Positions 7,996 to 19,578 are shown, numbered from the stretch's first letter. The stretch is DNA of 64,000 nt from JAHFUS01 sp035689115 (GCA_035689115.1 DASSMA010000045.1:41123-105122); one strand, 5' to 3'. The notes: generated from the letters alone by a model not told the origin. Translations and numbers: made by a program.

Positions 7996-9045
7996 TCAGC
8001 TGATGCAGTCCTGGTTGCGCGTCCCGGTGCCGTTGTTGGTCCAGGTGTTGTTGTCGCACGGCGGCGTGAGGTTGGCGTCGTTGCGGTCGAAGGCGGTGAC
8101 CCCCGGGTAGGCGGCATTGCCCTGGACGAAGTTGGAGTCGACGACGTTGGACTTCGACGCCACTCTGATGCCGTTGGCGGCGTTGGCCTGGACGCTGTTC
8201 ACGGTGACGAGGCTGTTGTCGGCGCCGCCGACCGTGGCGCTCCCGGGCGCCCCGAACAGGACGATGCCGTCGCCCTTGCGGTGGCCGAACTCGTGGAAGC
8301 CGTTGCCGGAGATGCTGTTCCCGCTCACGATCGTGCCGGTGTTCTTGAACCCGGTGCCCTGGTCGGCGAACACGGCCACGCCGTCGAGGCCGTTGCCCGT
8401 GACGGTGTTGCCGATGATCTGCGTGCCGCTGGCGTTCGGCCCCTCGACGCGGATGCCGTCGTCCTGGTTGGGCCCGGTGGGGCCGCTGGGCACGTCGTTG
8501 TCGGTCACCCGGTTGTTCGTCACGACGTTGCCGTTGGCCGTGGCCGAGGTGGTGCCGAGCACCGTGATGCCCCCGAAGGGCCCGTTGTTGACGACGGCGT
8601 TGGCGGAGACCGTGTTGCCGTTCGACCAACGGACGCTGATGCCGTCGCCGTTGTCACGGGAGTTGGTCTTGATCGAGCCGATGTTGTCGCGCACGTTGAG
8701 ACCGGTGACCGTGTTGCCGCCGCCGCCCAGCACCACCACGCCGGCGTCGAAGAAGCGGACCGAGCCGTTCTTGAGCGTGACACCGCTGACACCGTCGAGC
8801 AGGATGCCGATCCCGTCGGCGGTGCGGGACTTGCCGGCGACGGTCCTGCCGCCCAGGTCGACGGTGATGTTGTCGGCCCGGATGATGAGACCGCCCTGGT
8901 TGCAGGGCCCGACGTCGGCGGTGAGCGTGGTGCTCTGGGTGATCACCGAGCCGCACCCCACCGGTCCGGCCTGGGCCGCCGCCGGGGCCAGGACCGCCCC
9001 GAGCGCGACCAGTCCTGCCAACGTGCACGTCCGCCGCAAGCGCAT
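7996..9045 (-). CDS. secreted right-handed beta-helix (NosD-like) repeat protein
   Basis: A 349-residue protein with a Sec signal peptide (MRLRRTCTLAGLVALGAVL ... AQAG). After it come repeated short strands rich in N-T-V and G-N-x-I patterns (NTVTGLNVRDN, GTQIIGNTVTGNGLDGV), typical of parallel beta-helix proteins such as NosD or pectate-lyase folds. A Cys near the new N-terminus and a CDNNTWTNN...NQDCIS end suggest disulfide caps. The ATG at 9045 has GGGAGCGGGA before it. Carbohydrate binding or a surface role is an inference; no catalytic residues are assignable. Confidence 0.82.
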   Translation of the reverse strand: MRLRRTCTLAGLVALGAVLAPAAAQAGPVGCGSVITQSTTLTADVGPCNQGGLIIRADNITVDLGGRTVAGKSRTADGIGILLDGVSGVTLKNGSVRFFDAGVVVLGGGGNTVTGLNVRDNIGSIKTNSRDNGDGISVRWSNGNTVSANAVVNNGPFGGITVLGTTSATANGNVVTNNRVTDNDVPSGPTGPNQDDGIRVEGPNASGTQIIGNTVTGNGLDGVAVFADQGTGFKNTGTIVSGNSISGNGFHEFGHRKGDGIVLFGAPGSATVGGADNSLVTVNSVQANAANGIRVASKSNVVDSNFVQGNAAYPGVTAFDRNDANLTPPCDNNTWTNNGTGTRNQDCIS

Positions 9046-9136
9046 TCCCGCTCCCCCTTGAAGCCTCGTTCCTACCGCCGAAACGATACCTACTGGCGCG
9101 AAAGGTTCGCAACGGTCTTCGGACACATTCCGCTGT

Positions 9137-11485
9137 TCAGTGGGCGGCCATCCCGAGGGCCTCGGCCAGCGGGGCCAGGTCGGCGGCGGGCACGGTGCGG
9201 TCGTGCAGGGCCCGGTGGACCAGGTCCTGGACCCGTTCCCACGGCCCCTGGATGCCGAGGTCGTCGGCGATCCGGAGCAGGGCCAGGGCGGCGCCGATCT
9301 GGCGCCTGGCGCCCGCCCCGCCGCGCACCGCCTGCTCGACGGTGGAGGCCAGGAGCCGGCCCACCATGCGCCGCGACCGGTCGGTGGCCACCTCGAACCC
9401 GCTGGCCCGGGCCTCGCGCGCCAGCGCCACCGCCCGGCGGTAGTCGGCCGGGTCGACCGACCCCTGCTGGGCCACGATCTCGGCCTCGATGCGCCGGGCC
9501 AGCACCAGCTCGGTGGTGGCCCGCACCTCGGGAGGCAGCGGGTACTTGGCCGCCGCCAGGACGTCGATCGTCTTGCGGTGGTCGTCGAAGAGGCGCTCGT
9601 AGGCGGCGGCGAAGCGGTCGGCGAGCGTGCGGGCGGCGCCCTGCACGATCTGCTCGGCGGCGTCGGGAAGGGCGGCGGTGATGTCGAACTCGCCGGGCCC
9701 GAACCCGTTGCTCAGCAGGCGCAGGAGGGTGATCACCGGCGCGCCGTGGTCGAACGACCCCCGCAGGAACGAGAGCGCCGCCCGGTCGGCCACGGGATCG
9801 GGCCGGCGGGTGCAGCCGAGCACCTCCAGCCCGCCCAGGTGCAGGGCGGCGTACACGTGCTCGCTGGTGCGGCCGGTGCGCACGTGGGTGAGCAGGACCT
9901 GACCGCTGCACAGGGCGATCGCCCCCCGGTCGGCCCGCACGTGGTCGACGACCTTGACGGCGTAGGCGCCGATCCGGGGCGCCGGCGGCCGGTGCTCGAG
10001 CAGCTCGACCAGCGCCAGGTGGGCCACCACCCGGTCGGCGTCGACGCGCGACGGCAGCACGTGGCGGTGCCACACCTCGCGCCCGCCGCCCTCCTCGGCG
10101 ACGTTGCTCTCCGCCTTCGCCAGGATCTCGAGGAGCGCCTCCTCGCCCGTCGGCTCGCCCAGCTCGGCCAGCAGGTCGATGACCCGCGCCGCGTAGCGCA
10201 GGATCTGCACCGTCTCGATGCCGGCCAGGTCGTTGAAGAACCAGCCGCACGACGTGTACATCGCCATGGCATGGCGCTGGGCCTCCAGCAGGGTGAAGGC
10301 CACCACGGGGTCGCCCACCACGTGGGTGGCGGCGAACTCGTCCCTCCCCACCGCGCCGAGCAGGACCTCGACGTAGGCGTCGCGCGCCGCCCACGGGTCG
10401 CGCAAGACACCGGCCCCCCGCCGCTCGAACACCTCGGTGAGGTGGTCGCGCAGGCCGTCGAGGGCGGCCCGCAGCGGCGCCCGCCACCGCTGCTGCCACC
10501 CCGGATGGCCCCCGGTGGAGCACCCGCAGTCCTCGGACCAGCGGCCCACGCCGTGGGCGCACGACCACGAGCTGAGGGCGACCTCCACCTCGAAGGCGGG
10601 CCGGGCGCGGTGCAGGTAGGCGCTCACGTTGGTGACGTCCACGCCCCGGACGGGCGCCTCCAGGGACAGGGCGTGGGCCACCAGCCGCTCGCCCCAGCGG
10701 GCGTGGTGGCCGAACGTCTCGCCGTCGGCCGCCGCCGCCACCAGGCCCTCGCCGCTCCCGAGCACCCGGTCCACCAGCTGGCGGCTGGACATCGACGACA
10801 CCTCGAAGGCGAGGGCGTGGGACAGCCCCCCGTCGTAGAACACGATGTCGACCCCCCGGCCCGACCCGTCCGGGTGCAGCCACCGGTAGGGCCGGGTGGT
10901 GTCGATGTGGCCGCCCTCCATGCCGGCCCACGACCGGGGGCCGGCGCCGAGCGGCCGGACCCGGCTGGCCTGGCCCGGCGCCAGGACGGTGAACTTCACG
11001 TCCTCCTCGGCGAGGACGGCCAGCACCCGGGCGTCGACGGCCGCCTCAGGGAGCCACATGCCGTCCGCCGGCCGCCCGAAGCGGTGGGCGAAGTCGAGCA
11101 GGCCCCACCGGACCTGGGTGCGCACGTCCCGGTCGCTGGCCAGCGGCAGGATCATGTGCCCGAACGCCTGGGCCACGCCCCCCCGGCGCTCGGCGTCGGC
11201 GGCGAGGATGCGCCCGTAGGTCTCCGGGTCGTTGACCTCCAGCCACGACAGGAGTGTCGGGCCCACGTCGAACGAGAGGTTGGCGTAGTTGTTGACGATG
11301 TCGACCACCCGGCCGGCGTCGTCGAAGATGCGGGCCACCCCGTTGGGCCGGTAGCACTCGGCGTCGATGCGCTCGTTCCAGTCGTGGAACGGCGCCGCCG
11401 ACGGCTCGCGGGGGATCTCCTCCGTCCACGGGTTCTCCCGGGGCGGCTGGTAGAAGTGGCCGTGGAGCACCAGCGACGTGGCCAT
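9137..11485 (-). CDS. GH57-family glycoside hydrolase with C-terminal DUF3536
   Basis: A 782-residue protein. The N-terminal half has the GH57-type opening LVLHGHFYQPPRENPW and downstream segments GMWLPEAAVD, FYDGGLSHALAF and DGETFGHHARWGE, the last typical of the catalytic region. The second half matches the helical DUF3536 type (AMAMYTSCGWFFNDLAGIET, then a long helical C-terminus). GH57 enzymes act on alpha-glucans by hydrolysis, transfer or branching. It lies 44 bases after glgB in the glgE-treS-mak-glgB run, which supports a role in glycogen or maltooligosaccharide turnover. The exact reaction is unknown. Confidence 0.88.
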   Translation of the reverse strand: MATSLVLHGHFYQPPRENPWTEEIPREPSAAPFHDWNERIDAECYRPNGVARIFDDAGRVVDIVNNYANLSFDVGPTLLSWLEVNDPETYGRILAADAERRGGVAQAFGHMILPLASDRDVRTQVRWGLLDFAHRFGRPADGMWLPEAAVDARVLAVLAEEDVKFTVLAPGQASRVRPLGAGPRSWAGMEGGHIDTTRPYRWLHPDGSGRGVDIVFYDGGLSHALAFEVSSMSSRQLVDRVLGSGEGLVAAAADGETFGHHARWGERLVAHALSLEAPVRGVDVTNVSAYLHRARPAFEVEVALSSWSCAHGVGRWSEDCGCSTGGHPGWQQRWRAPLRAALDGLRDHLTEVFERRGAGVLRDPWAARDAYVEVLLGAVGRDEFAATHVVGDPVVAFTLLEAQRHAMAMYTSCGWFFNDLAGIETVQILRYAARVIDLLAELGEPTGEEALLEILAKAESNVAEEGGGREVWHRHVLPSRVDADRVVAHLALVELLEHRPPAPRIGAYAVKVVDHVRADRGAIALCSGQVLLTHVRTGRTSEHVYAALHLGGLEVLGCTRRPDPVADRAALSFLRGSFDHGAPVITLLRLLSNGFGPGEFDITAALPDAAEQIVQGAARTLADRFAAAYERLFDDHRKTIDVLAAAKYPLPPEVRATTELVLARRIEAEIVAQQGSVDPADYRRAVALAREARASGFEVATDRSRRMVGRLLASTVEQAVRGGAGARRQIGAALALLRIADDLGIQGPWERVQDLVHRALHDRTVPAADLAPLAEALGMAAH

Positions 11486-11529
11486 CCCCCGACGGTACCG
11501 GCCTCCGGGGTCGAGCTCGTCGCTCCGGG

Positions 11530-13719
11530 TCAGCCGCCTGGGGTGAGCCAGACGACCGCCAGTGGCGGCAGCACCAGTTCGGCGGAGAAGGGCAGCCCGT
11601 GCCACGAGCGGTCGGCGGCGTAGGCCCGGCCGGCGTTGCCCACCCCGCTGCCCCCGAACTCGAGGGCGTCGGTGTTGAGGACCTCCCGCCAGTCGCCGCC
11701 CTCCGGCAGCCCGACGCGGTACCCGTGGCGGACGACGGGCGACAGGTTGGCCACGCACGCCAGCACCCGGCCGTCGTCGCCGTAGCGCAGGAACGACAGC
11801 ACGTTGTTCTCCACGTCGCTGGCGTCGATCCACCGGAAGCCCTCGGGCGAGTCGTCCCGCTGCCACAGCTGCGGCAGGTCGAGGTAGAGGTGGTTGAGGG
11901 CCCGCACCAGGTCCTGCACGCCCCGGTGCCCGGGGTCGTGGAGCGACGCCCAGTCGATGCTGCGCTCGTGGCTCCACTCCCAGTCCTGGGCCAGCTCGCC
12001 GCCCATGAACAGCAGCTTCTTGCCGGGGTGGGCCCACATCCACGCGTACAGGGACCGGAGGTTGGCCCGCTTCTGCCAGTAGTCGCCCGGCATCTTCGAC
12101 AGCAGCGACGCCTTGCCGTGCACCACCTCGTCGTGGCTCAGCGGCAGGATGAAGTTCTCGCTCCACGCGTACAGCAGGCCGAAGGTGAGGTCGTTGTGGT
12201 GGTACCGGCGGTGGATCGGGTCCTTCGAGAAGTAGTCGAGGGTGTCGTGCATCCAGCCCATGTTCCACTTGAAGCCGAACCCCAGGCCGCCCAGGTAGGT
12301 GGGACGCGAGACGCCCGGCCAGGCGGTGGACTCCTCGGCCACCATCATGATCCCCGGATGCTCGCCGTAGACGGCCTCGTTGAGCTGCTTCAGGAATCCG
12401 ACGGCCTCGAGGTTCTCCCGCCCGCCGAACTGGTTCGGCAGCCACTCGCCCTCCTTGCGGGAGTAGTCCCGGTACAGCATCGAGGCGACGGCGTCGACGC
12501 GCAGGCCGTCGGCGTGGAACTCCTCCAGCCAGAACAGGGCGTTGGCGATGAGGAAGTTGCGCACCTCGTGGCGCCCGAAGTTGAACACGAAGGTGCCCCA
12601 GTCGGGGTGGAAGCCGAGCCGGGGGTCGTCGTGCTCGTAGAGGGCGGTGCCGTCGAAGCGGCCGAGGGACCACTCGTCGCTCGGGAAGTGGGCGGGCACC
12701 CAGTCGACCAGCACCCCGATGCCCCGGCTGTGGAGGGCGTCGATCAGGTAGCGGAAGTCGTCAGGCGTCCCGAAGCGGGCCGTGGGCGCGTAGTAGCTCG
12801 ACACCTGGTAGCCCCAGGAGGGGTCGTACGGGTGCTCGGCCACCGGCATCAGTTCGACGTGGGTGAAGCCCATGTCGATGAGGTAGTCGGGCAGGGTCTC
12901 GGCCAGCTCCCGGTAGGTGAAGTAGTGGTTGTCGTCCGACTTGCGCCAGGACCCCACGTGGAGCTCGTAGATCGAGATCGGCGCGTGGATGCGCTCGACC
13001 TTGTCCCTCGTGGCCATCCACCCCTGGTCGTGCCACTCGTGCCGCGACTCGGTGACCATGCTGGCCGTGCCGTGGGCCGGGTGCTGGGCCCGGAAGGCCA
13101 TGGGGTCGGCCTTCAGGAACAGGCGGTCGCCGGCCGAGAGGATCTCGAACTTGTAGAGGTCGCCGTCGCCCACGCCGGGCACGAAGATCTCCCAGATCCC
13201 CGACGAGCCGAGGACCCGCATCGGGTGGACGCGACCGTCCCACTGGTTGAAGTCGCCCACCACCCGCACCGACCTGGCGCTCGGCGCCCAGACCGCGAAG
13301 GCGGTGCCGTGGACCCCGTCGTAGGTACGCACGTGGGCGCCCAGGGCCCGCCACAGGTGGCGGTGGTTCCCCTCCCCGATGAGGTGGAGGTCGACGTCGC
13401 CGAGGGTTGGCCAGAAGCGGTACGGGTCGTCGTAGGCGAACACCGTGCCGTCCTGGTACCGGGCCTCGAGACGGTAGCCGGCCCCCGTCTCGGCCGGCGC
13501 CTCGAAGACGCCCTCAGGCCGGATCTGCTCCATCTCCACGGGCGTGCCGCCCTCCGGCAGCAGTCGCATCGACACCGCCCCGGGCCGCCAGGCCCGCACC
13601 ACGCCGTCGTGGGGGCCGAGCACCCGGTGGGGGTCGGCCAGCACGCCTTCGATCAACCGGCTCAGCTCGCCGTCGATGGGGGTACGGGTGGTCACCGCCG
13701 ATGGCTTTCGATCAGGCAT
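11530..13719 (-). CDS. glgB: 1,4-alpha-glucan branching enzyme GlgB
   Basis: It introduces alpha-1,6 branches into glucan. The 729-residue protein has the usual plan: an N-terminal CBM48-like domain (VLGPHDGVVRAWRPGA; AVWAPSARSVRVVGDFNQWDG), a GH13 barrel with the nucleophile in GLRVDAVASMLY, the acid in MMVAEESTAWPG and the third carboxylate in LSHDEVVHGK, and a C-terminal beta domain. It overlaps the upstream maltokinase gene by 8 bases. In the GlgE pathway, GlgB branches the linear glucan made by GlgE. Confidence 0.96.
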   Translation of the reverse strand: MPDRKPSAVTTRTPIDGELSRLIEGVLADPHRVLGPHDGVVRAWRPGAVSMRLLPEGGTPVEMEQIRPEGVFEAPAETGAGYRLEARYQDGTVFAYDDPYRFWPTLGDVDLHLIGEGNHRHLWRALGAHVRTYDGVHGTAFAVWAPSARSVRVVGDFNQWDGRVHPMRVLGSSGIWEIFVPGVGDGDLYKFEILSAGDRLFLKADPMAFRAQHPAHGTASMVTESRHEWHDQGWMATRDKVERIHAPISIYELHVGSWRKSDDNHYFTYRELAETLPDYLIDMGFTHVELMPVAEHPYDPSWGYQVSSYYAPTARFGTPDDFRYLIDALHSRGIGVLVDWVPAHFPSDEWSLGRFDGTALYEHDDPRLGFHPDWGTFVFNFGRHEVRNFLIANALFWLEEFHADGLRVDAVASMLYRDYSRKEGEWLPNQFGGRENLEAVGFLKQLNEAVYGEHPGIMMVAEESTAWPGVSRPTYLGGLGFGFKWNMGWMHDTLDYFSKDPIHRRYHHNDLTFGLLYAWSENFILPLSHDEVVHGKASLLSKMPGDYWQKRANLRSLYAWMWAHPGKKLLFMGGELAQDWEWSHERSIDWASLHDPGHRGVQDLVRALNHLYLDLPQLWQRDDSPEGFRWIDASDVENNVLSFLRYGDDGRVLACVANLSPVVRHGYRVGLPEGGDWREVLNTDALEFGGSGVGNAGRAYAADRSWHGLPFSAELVLPPLAVVWLTPGG

Positions 13720-15016
13720 CCAGCAGCCTCCTCACATGGCTCAGCGGGATCTCTACCCACTCCGGGCGGTGGGCCCGCTCGTACAGGACCTCGTACACCG
13801 CCTTGTCCAGCTCGAAGGCGGCCAGGACCGCGTCACGGGAGTCCCCCTCGGGAGGGAGGAGGGCGCCGATGCCCTCCGTCCCCAGGTAGCCGCGCAGGAA
13901 GGCCTTCCGGTTCCGGTGCTCCCACGCCTCGCCCACGTGCCCGAGCCGGTCCTGGTCGGCCCGGTCGCGTTCGGAGAGGGCGACGGCGGCGGCGTACTGG
14001 AACGAGCGGAGCATCCCCGCCACGTCCTTCAGGGGCGAGGACGGGAGGCGCCGCTGCTCCACGGGCCGGGCCGGCTCGCCCTCGAAGTCGAGCACGAACC
14101 ACCCGGCGTCGGTGCGCATCACCTGCCCGAGGTGGTAGTCGCCGTGCACCCGGATCTGCCGCCCCGGGTCCTCGACCGCCCGGAGCCGCTCCACGAACAC
14201 CGCCGCCGCCTCGGGGCCGACGTCGCCGGGATCGAGCCGGGTGAGCTGGTCGGCCACCGCGCCGGCCCATGCCGCGGCGTCGCCCGGCGCCGTCCCGAAG
14301 GACTCCGCCATGGCCAGGTGCAGCTCGGCGGTGACTGCTCCGAGGCGCCCGGCCTCGGCGGCGAAGTCGCCGCCCGTCCCGGCCGGGTCGTCGACGCCGG
14401 TGGCGTAGAGGTCGCGCAGCGAGGTGAGCGCCAGGGCCCACCCCTCCGCCCCGCCCGCCAGGTACTCCGTGCACACGGCGAGGTCCAGCCCGTCCTCGCG
14501 CCACACCCCGAGGGGCCGGGCGACGTGGGTGAAGCCGCGCTCGGTGAGGGCCGTCGTGACCTCGATGTCGGGGTTCGGGCCGTCGTTGAGGCGCCGGAAC
14601 AGCTTCAGCACCAGCCGGTCGTCGAACACGAGCGACGAGTTGGACTGCTCGGCGCCCATGGGCCGCACCCGGTCGACCGCCTCGCCGGGGACGACCCGCT
14701 CGAGCAGCGCCTTGGCGTACGCGGGGTCGAGCACGGCGTCGAACAGCAGGCAGCCCTCGCTCACGCCGAGCACGGCGACGTCGTTCCCGCTCAGGAACTC
14801 CGGCGCGCTGCCCGCCTCGCGGGCGCCCAGCACGACCTGGTAGCGAGCGCCGCCGGCGTCGACCAGCATCCACTCCATCCCCTCGCAGAGGGCCTCGCGC
14901 GCCGCCACCTCCACGCGGTCGGGGGCGGCGCCGGCATACCAGCGCTGCCGGCCGAGGTAGGGCGGCAGCACACGCTCGAGGGTGTCCTCGTCGGCGACGG
15001 TCGTTCCCGTTTTCAA
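13712..15016 (-). CDS. mak: maltokinase (Mak/Pep2)
   Basis: It phosphorylates maltose to maltose-1-phosphate with ATP, feeding GlgE. The 434-residue protein begins near the typical LPPYLGRQRWYAG motif and has an aminoglycoside-kinase-like core with VHGDYHLGQVM and VLDFEGEP as catalytic and metal-binding loops. I chose the TTG at 15016 because GAGGGAG lies eight bases before it and no ATG or GTG gives a better fit. It sits between treS and glgB, and the TreS partner is a separate protein rather than a fusion. Confidence 0.93.
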   Translation of the reverse strand: MKTGTTVADEDTLERVLPPYLGRQRWYAGAAPDRVEVAAREALCEGMEWMLVDAGGARYQVVLGAREAGSAPEFLSGNDVAVLGVSEGCLLFDAVLDPAYAKALLERVVPGEAVDRVRPMGAEQSNSSLVFDDRLVLKLFRRLNDGPNPDIEVTTALTERGFTHVARPLGVWREDGLDLAVCTEYLAGGAEGWALALTSLRDLYATGVDDPAGTGGDFAAEAGRLGAVTAELHLAMAESFGTAPGDAAAWAGAVADQLTRLDPGDVGPEAAAVFVERLRAVEDPGRQIRVHGDYHLGQVMRTDAGWFVLDFEGEPARPVEQRRLPSSPLKDVAGMLRSFQYAAAVALSERDRADQDRLGHVGEAWEHRNRKAFLRGYLGTEGIGALLPPEGDSRDAVLAAFELDKAVYEVLYERAHRPEWVEIPLSHVRRLLDA

Positions 15017-15057
15017 TGGCTTCTCCCTCGTAACGTTCGGCGCCCCCGGTTGCCGGC

Positions 15058-16707
<1,650 letters not shown>

Positions 16708-16790
16708 TGCAGAACACATCCGGTGTCAGGGGTGTGCCGGTGGCTGCCGGCGCCGCCCCAGGCGGCCCCGCCGGCTGCCGGCCCGGGGGG

Positions 16791-16905
16791 TGTGGGGGGC
16801 AACGCCCCCCACAGAAGAGCCGCCGTTCCGGCTTGCCGGACGGCGGCAGGGGAGCCGTCCGCAGGACGGCACGTCAAACTCGCCGAGCAAGCTCCGCTTG
16901 CGAGT
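16791..16905. repeat. cluster of four hairpins between glgE and treS
   Basis: Four inverted repeats follow one another: a 10-bp stem at 16791-16813 (loop AAC), a 12-13-bp stem at 16819-16847, a 7-bp stem at 16854-16870 (loop GCA), and GCAAGC-TCC-GCTTGC within a longer stem at 16879-16905. They fill most of the 208-bp glgE-treS gap. No open reading frame of note is seen. They may modulate read-through or mRNA stability between the two genes. Confidence 0.8.
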
Positions 16906-16915
16906 GCGAAACCCG

Positions 16916-18859
16916 TCACTGTGTCGTGCGGAGGTGGAGGACGTGGGCGGCCTGGTCGGGGGTGAGCCGGACGTAGGGGTGGTTCCCGGCCCACATGAAC
17001 GACTGGAAGCTCAGCTCGTCGAAGGCGAAGAACGGCCGGTCCCAGGGCAGCCCGAGCAGCGCCAGGTCGAGGTCGAGGGTGGTCTCCACCGGGTCGTGGG
17101 GGTCGAGGCTCACCACGGTGAGCACCACGTCCGACCGGTCGTCGGTGTGCTTCGAGTACACGATCACGTCGGGGTTGTCGGCCCCGTGGAAGTGGATGTT
17201 CCGCAGGCGCTGGAGGGCGGGGTGGCGCCGGCGGGCGTTGTTCAGCAGCGTGACGAGCGGCGCCAGCGAGCCGGGTGCGCCGTAGTCCCGGTGCTTGATC
17301 TCGTACTTCTCCGAGTTGAGGTACTCCTCGTTGGTGTCCGAGGCGGGGCGGTTCTCGCACAGCTCGTAGCCGCTGTAGATGCCGTAGGACGGCGTGAGGG
17401 TGGCGGCCAGCACGAGGCGCTGGCGGAAGGCGGCCGGCGGCCCGTCGCGGAGCGGCCCGCTCAGGATGTCGGGGGTGTTGGGCCAGAAGTTGGGCCGCAT
17501 GTAGTCGGCCTTGGGGCCGTGGGCCAGCTCCTCCAGGTACTCCTGGAGCTCCCACCGCCCCGTCCGCCAGGTGAAGTACGTGTAGCTCTGGCTGAACCCC
17601 ACCTCGGCCAGCCTGGCCATCACCTTCGGGCGGGTGAAGGCCTCGGCCAGGAACAGCACGTCGGGGTGCTCGGCCTGCACGGCCGGCAGCAGCCACTCCC
17701 AGAACGCCACCGGCTTGGTGTGGGGGTTGTCCACCCGGAACACCCGGACGCCGTGGCCGATCCAGAAGTCGAGGATCTCCTTGCAGGCGTCCCACAGCGC
17801 CTGCCGATCGCCCTCCTCGTCGGGCCAGAAGTTCAGCGGGTAGATGTCCTGGTACTTCTTCGGGGGGTTCTCGGCGTAGGCGATGGAGCCGTCGGGGCGG
17901 TGGTGGAACCACTCCGGGTGCTCGGCCACCCACGGGTGGTCCGGGGAGCACTGGAGGGCGTAGTCGAGGGCGATCTCCATGCCCAGGTCCCGGGCCGCCG
18001 CCACCAGGGCGTCGAAGTCGTCGAACGTGCCGAGGTCGGGGTGGAGGGCGGTGTGGCCGCCCTCCGGCCCGCCGATGGCCCACGGGCTGCCGACGGCGTC
18101 GGGCCCTCCCGCCGGGTCGTTGTTCGGTCCCTTGCGCGCCGTGCGGCCGATGGGGTGCACGGGCGGCAGGTAGACGATGTCGAAGCCCATCTGGGCGATG
18201 GCCGGCAGGTGGTCGGCCGCCCCCGCCAGCCCGCCGAAGGAGCGGGGGAACAGCTCGTACCAGGCCCCGACCAGGGCCCGCTCCCGGTCGACCCAGAGGG
18301 GGAACGGCGCCGACGGCGTGAGGTCGGCGGCGCCGGCCGGTCCGGCCAGCAGGTCGGGGGTCTCGGCGCCCAGGGCCGGCGCCAGCCGCTCGGCCGCGGG
18401 AAGGGACCCGTCTCGCAGCGCGGCCGCCAGGTCGTCGAGGGCGGCGCCGTCGCCGCCGGAGGCCAGCGCCGCCCGCTGCTCGAACAGCCGGGCGCCCTCC
18501 TCCAGCTCCAGGTCGATCTCCTGCCCGGCGGACAGCTTGGTGACGATCTTGTGGCGCCAGGTGGCGTAGCGGTCGGTCCAGGCCTCGACGACGAACTCGT
18601 GGAGCCCGAGGGTGGTGGGCTCCACGACCGCCTCCCAGCTGTCGTTGCCCAGCTCCCGCATCGGCGCCACCGACCACTTGCCGTTTCCGCACGGCCGCCA
18701 CCGCACCTGGGCGGCCAGCAGGTCGTGGCCGTCCTTGAAGATGTCGGCCGACACCCGGACCACCTCGCCGACCACCGCCTTGGCGGGATAGCCGTTCGGG
18801 GTGGCCGGCCGGATGCCCTCGATCACCAGCCGACCAGTGGCCGGGCGCGCGTCACTCAC
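16916..18859 (-). CDS. glgE: alpha-1,4-glucan:maltose-1-phosphate maltosyltransferase GlgE
   Basis: It extends alpha-1,4-glucan by two glucoses per step using maltose-1-phosphate. The 647-residue GH13_3 protein has an N-terminal beta domain (GRLVIEGIRP ... WRHKIVTKL), an all-helical insertion and a catalytic barrel. Visible motifs are YLPPVHPIGRTARKGPNN, the nucleophile in VRVFRVDNPHTKP, the acid in FLAEAFTRPKVM and the third Asp in ENRPASDTNEEYLNSEKYE. The GTG start has GGGAAGAGG directly before it. It probably leads the glgE-treS-mak-glgB-GH57 run. Confidence 0.96.
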   Translation of the reverse strand: MSDARPATGRLVIEGIRPATPNGYPAKAVVGEVVRVSADIFKDGHDLLAAQVRWRPCGNGKWSVAPMRELGNDSWEAVVEPTTLGLHEFVVEAWTDRYATWRHKIVTKLSAGQEIDLELEEGARLFEQRAALASGGDGAALDDLAAALRDGSLPAAERLAPALGAETPDLLAGPAGAADLTPSAPFPLWVDRERALVGAWYELFPRSFGGLAGAADHLPAIAQMGFDIVYLPPVHPIGRTARKGPNNDPAGGPDAVGSPWAIGGPEGGHTALHPDLGTFDDFDALVAAARDLGMEIALDYALQCSPDHPWVAEHPEWFHHRPDGSIAYAENPPKKYQDIYPLNFWPDEEGDRQALWDACKEILDFWIGHGVRVFRVDNPHTKPVAFWEWLLPAVQAEHPDVLFLAEAFTRPKVMARLAEVGFSQSYTYFTWRTGRWELQEYLEELAHGPKADYMRPNFWPNTPDILSGPLRDGPPAAFRQRLVLAATLTPSYGIYSGYELCENRPASDTNEEYLNSEKYEIKHRDYGAPGSLAPLVTLLNNARRRHPALQRLRNIHFHGADNPDVIVYSKHTDDRSDVVLTVVSLDPHDPVETTLDLDLALLGLPWDRPFFAFDELSFQSFMWAGNHPYVRLTPDQAAHVLHLRTTQ

Positions 18860-18868
18860 CCCTCTTCC

Positions 18869-19504
18869 CTACCATCCCTCGGGCGCGGCGGAAACCCCGT
18901 TCTCCATGGCCCGCCAGCAGTACCAGGCGGCGACCGTGCGCCACGGCCGGTAGGGCTCGCCCAGAACCACCAGTTCCCTTGCGGTGGGAGTTGCCCCCAG
19001 TCCGTGGATCCGGGCGAAGCCGTTGCGCACGCCCAGGTCGCCGACAGGCCACACGTCGGGCCGGTTGAGCTGGAACATGAGGAACATCTCGGCCGTCCAC
19101 GGCCCGATTCCCCTCACCGCGCACAGCCGGGCCACCACCTCGTGGTCCGGCAGGCGGCTGATGCCGGACAGCCGCACGGTGCCGTCCAGCACCTTGGTGG
19201 CCAGGTCCTTGATCGACGCGACCTTGGCCGCCGACAGGCCCACGGCGCGCAGGTCGTCGTCGGGGGTGGCGAGCACCGCCTCCGGGGTCGGCCGGCCGCC
19301 GTAGAGGGCGGCGAAGCGCCCGTGGATGGCCCGCGCCGCCCCGGTGGCCAGCTGCTGGTAGGCCACCGAGCGGGCCAGCGCGGCGAAGGCGCCGCCGGGG
19401 AAGCGGCGGCGCTCCAGCGTGCAGGCGCCGGCCGCGGCCACGAAGGCGCCCATCCGGACATCGGCTCCGCCGACCCAGGAAGTCGCCTCCTCCCACCGCT
19501 GCAC
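18869..19504 (-). CDS. HhH-GPD DNA glycosylase, AlkA-like
   Basis: A base-excision repair glycosylase, probably for 3-methyladenine-type lesions. The roughly 211-residue protein has the helix-hairpin-helix in CAVRGIGPWTAEMFLMF, followed by the catalytic Asp in WPVGDLGVRNG; SVAYQQLATGAARAIHGRF matches the conserved substrate-pocket helix. I chose the GTG at 19504 because family members carry the segment before ADVRMGAFVAAAG; a later ATG at 19453 would lose it. It ends 9 bases before glgE and is divergent from glgP. Confidence 0.88.
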   Translation of the reverse strand: MQRWEEATSWVGGADVRMGAFVAAAGACTLERRRFPGGAFAALARSVAYQQLATGAARAIHGRFAALYGGRPTPEAVLATPDDDLRAVGLSAAKVASIKDLATKVLDGTVRLSGISRLPDHEVVARLCAVRGIGPWTAEMFLMFQLNRPDVWPVGDLGVRNGFARIHGLGATPTARELVVLGEPYRPWRTVAAWYCWRAMENGVSAAPEGW

Positions 19505-19578
19505 GGGTGCATTGTGCGCACAGATCCGCTTCAGGCAAGGACGGCTGGCCGGGCAGGCTCCGCCTGCGAACGACCGAT

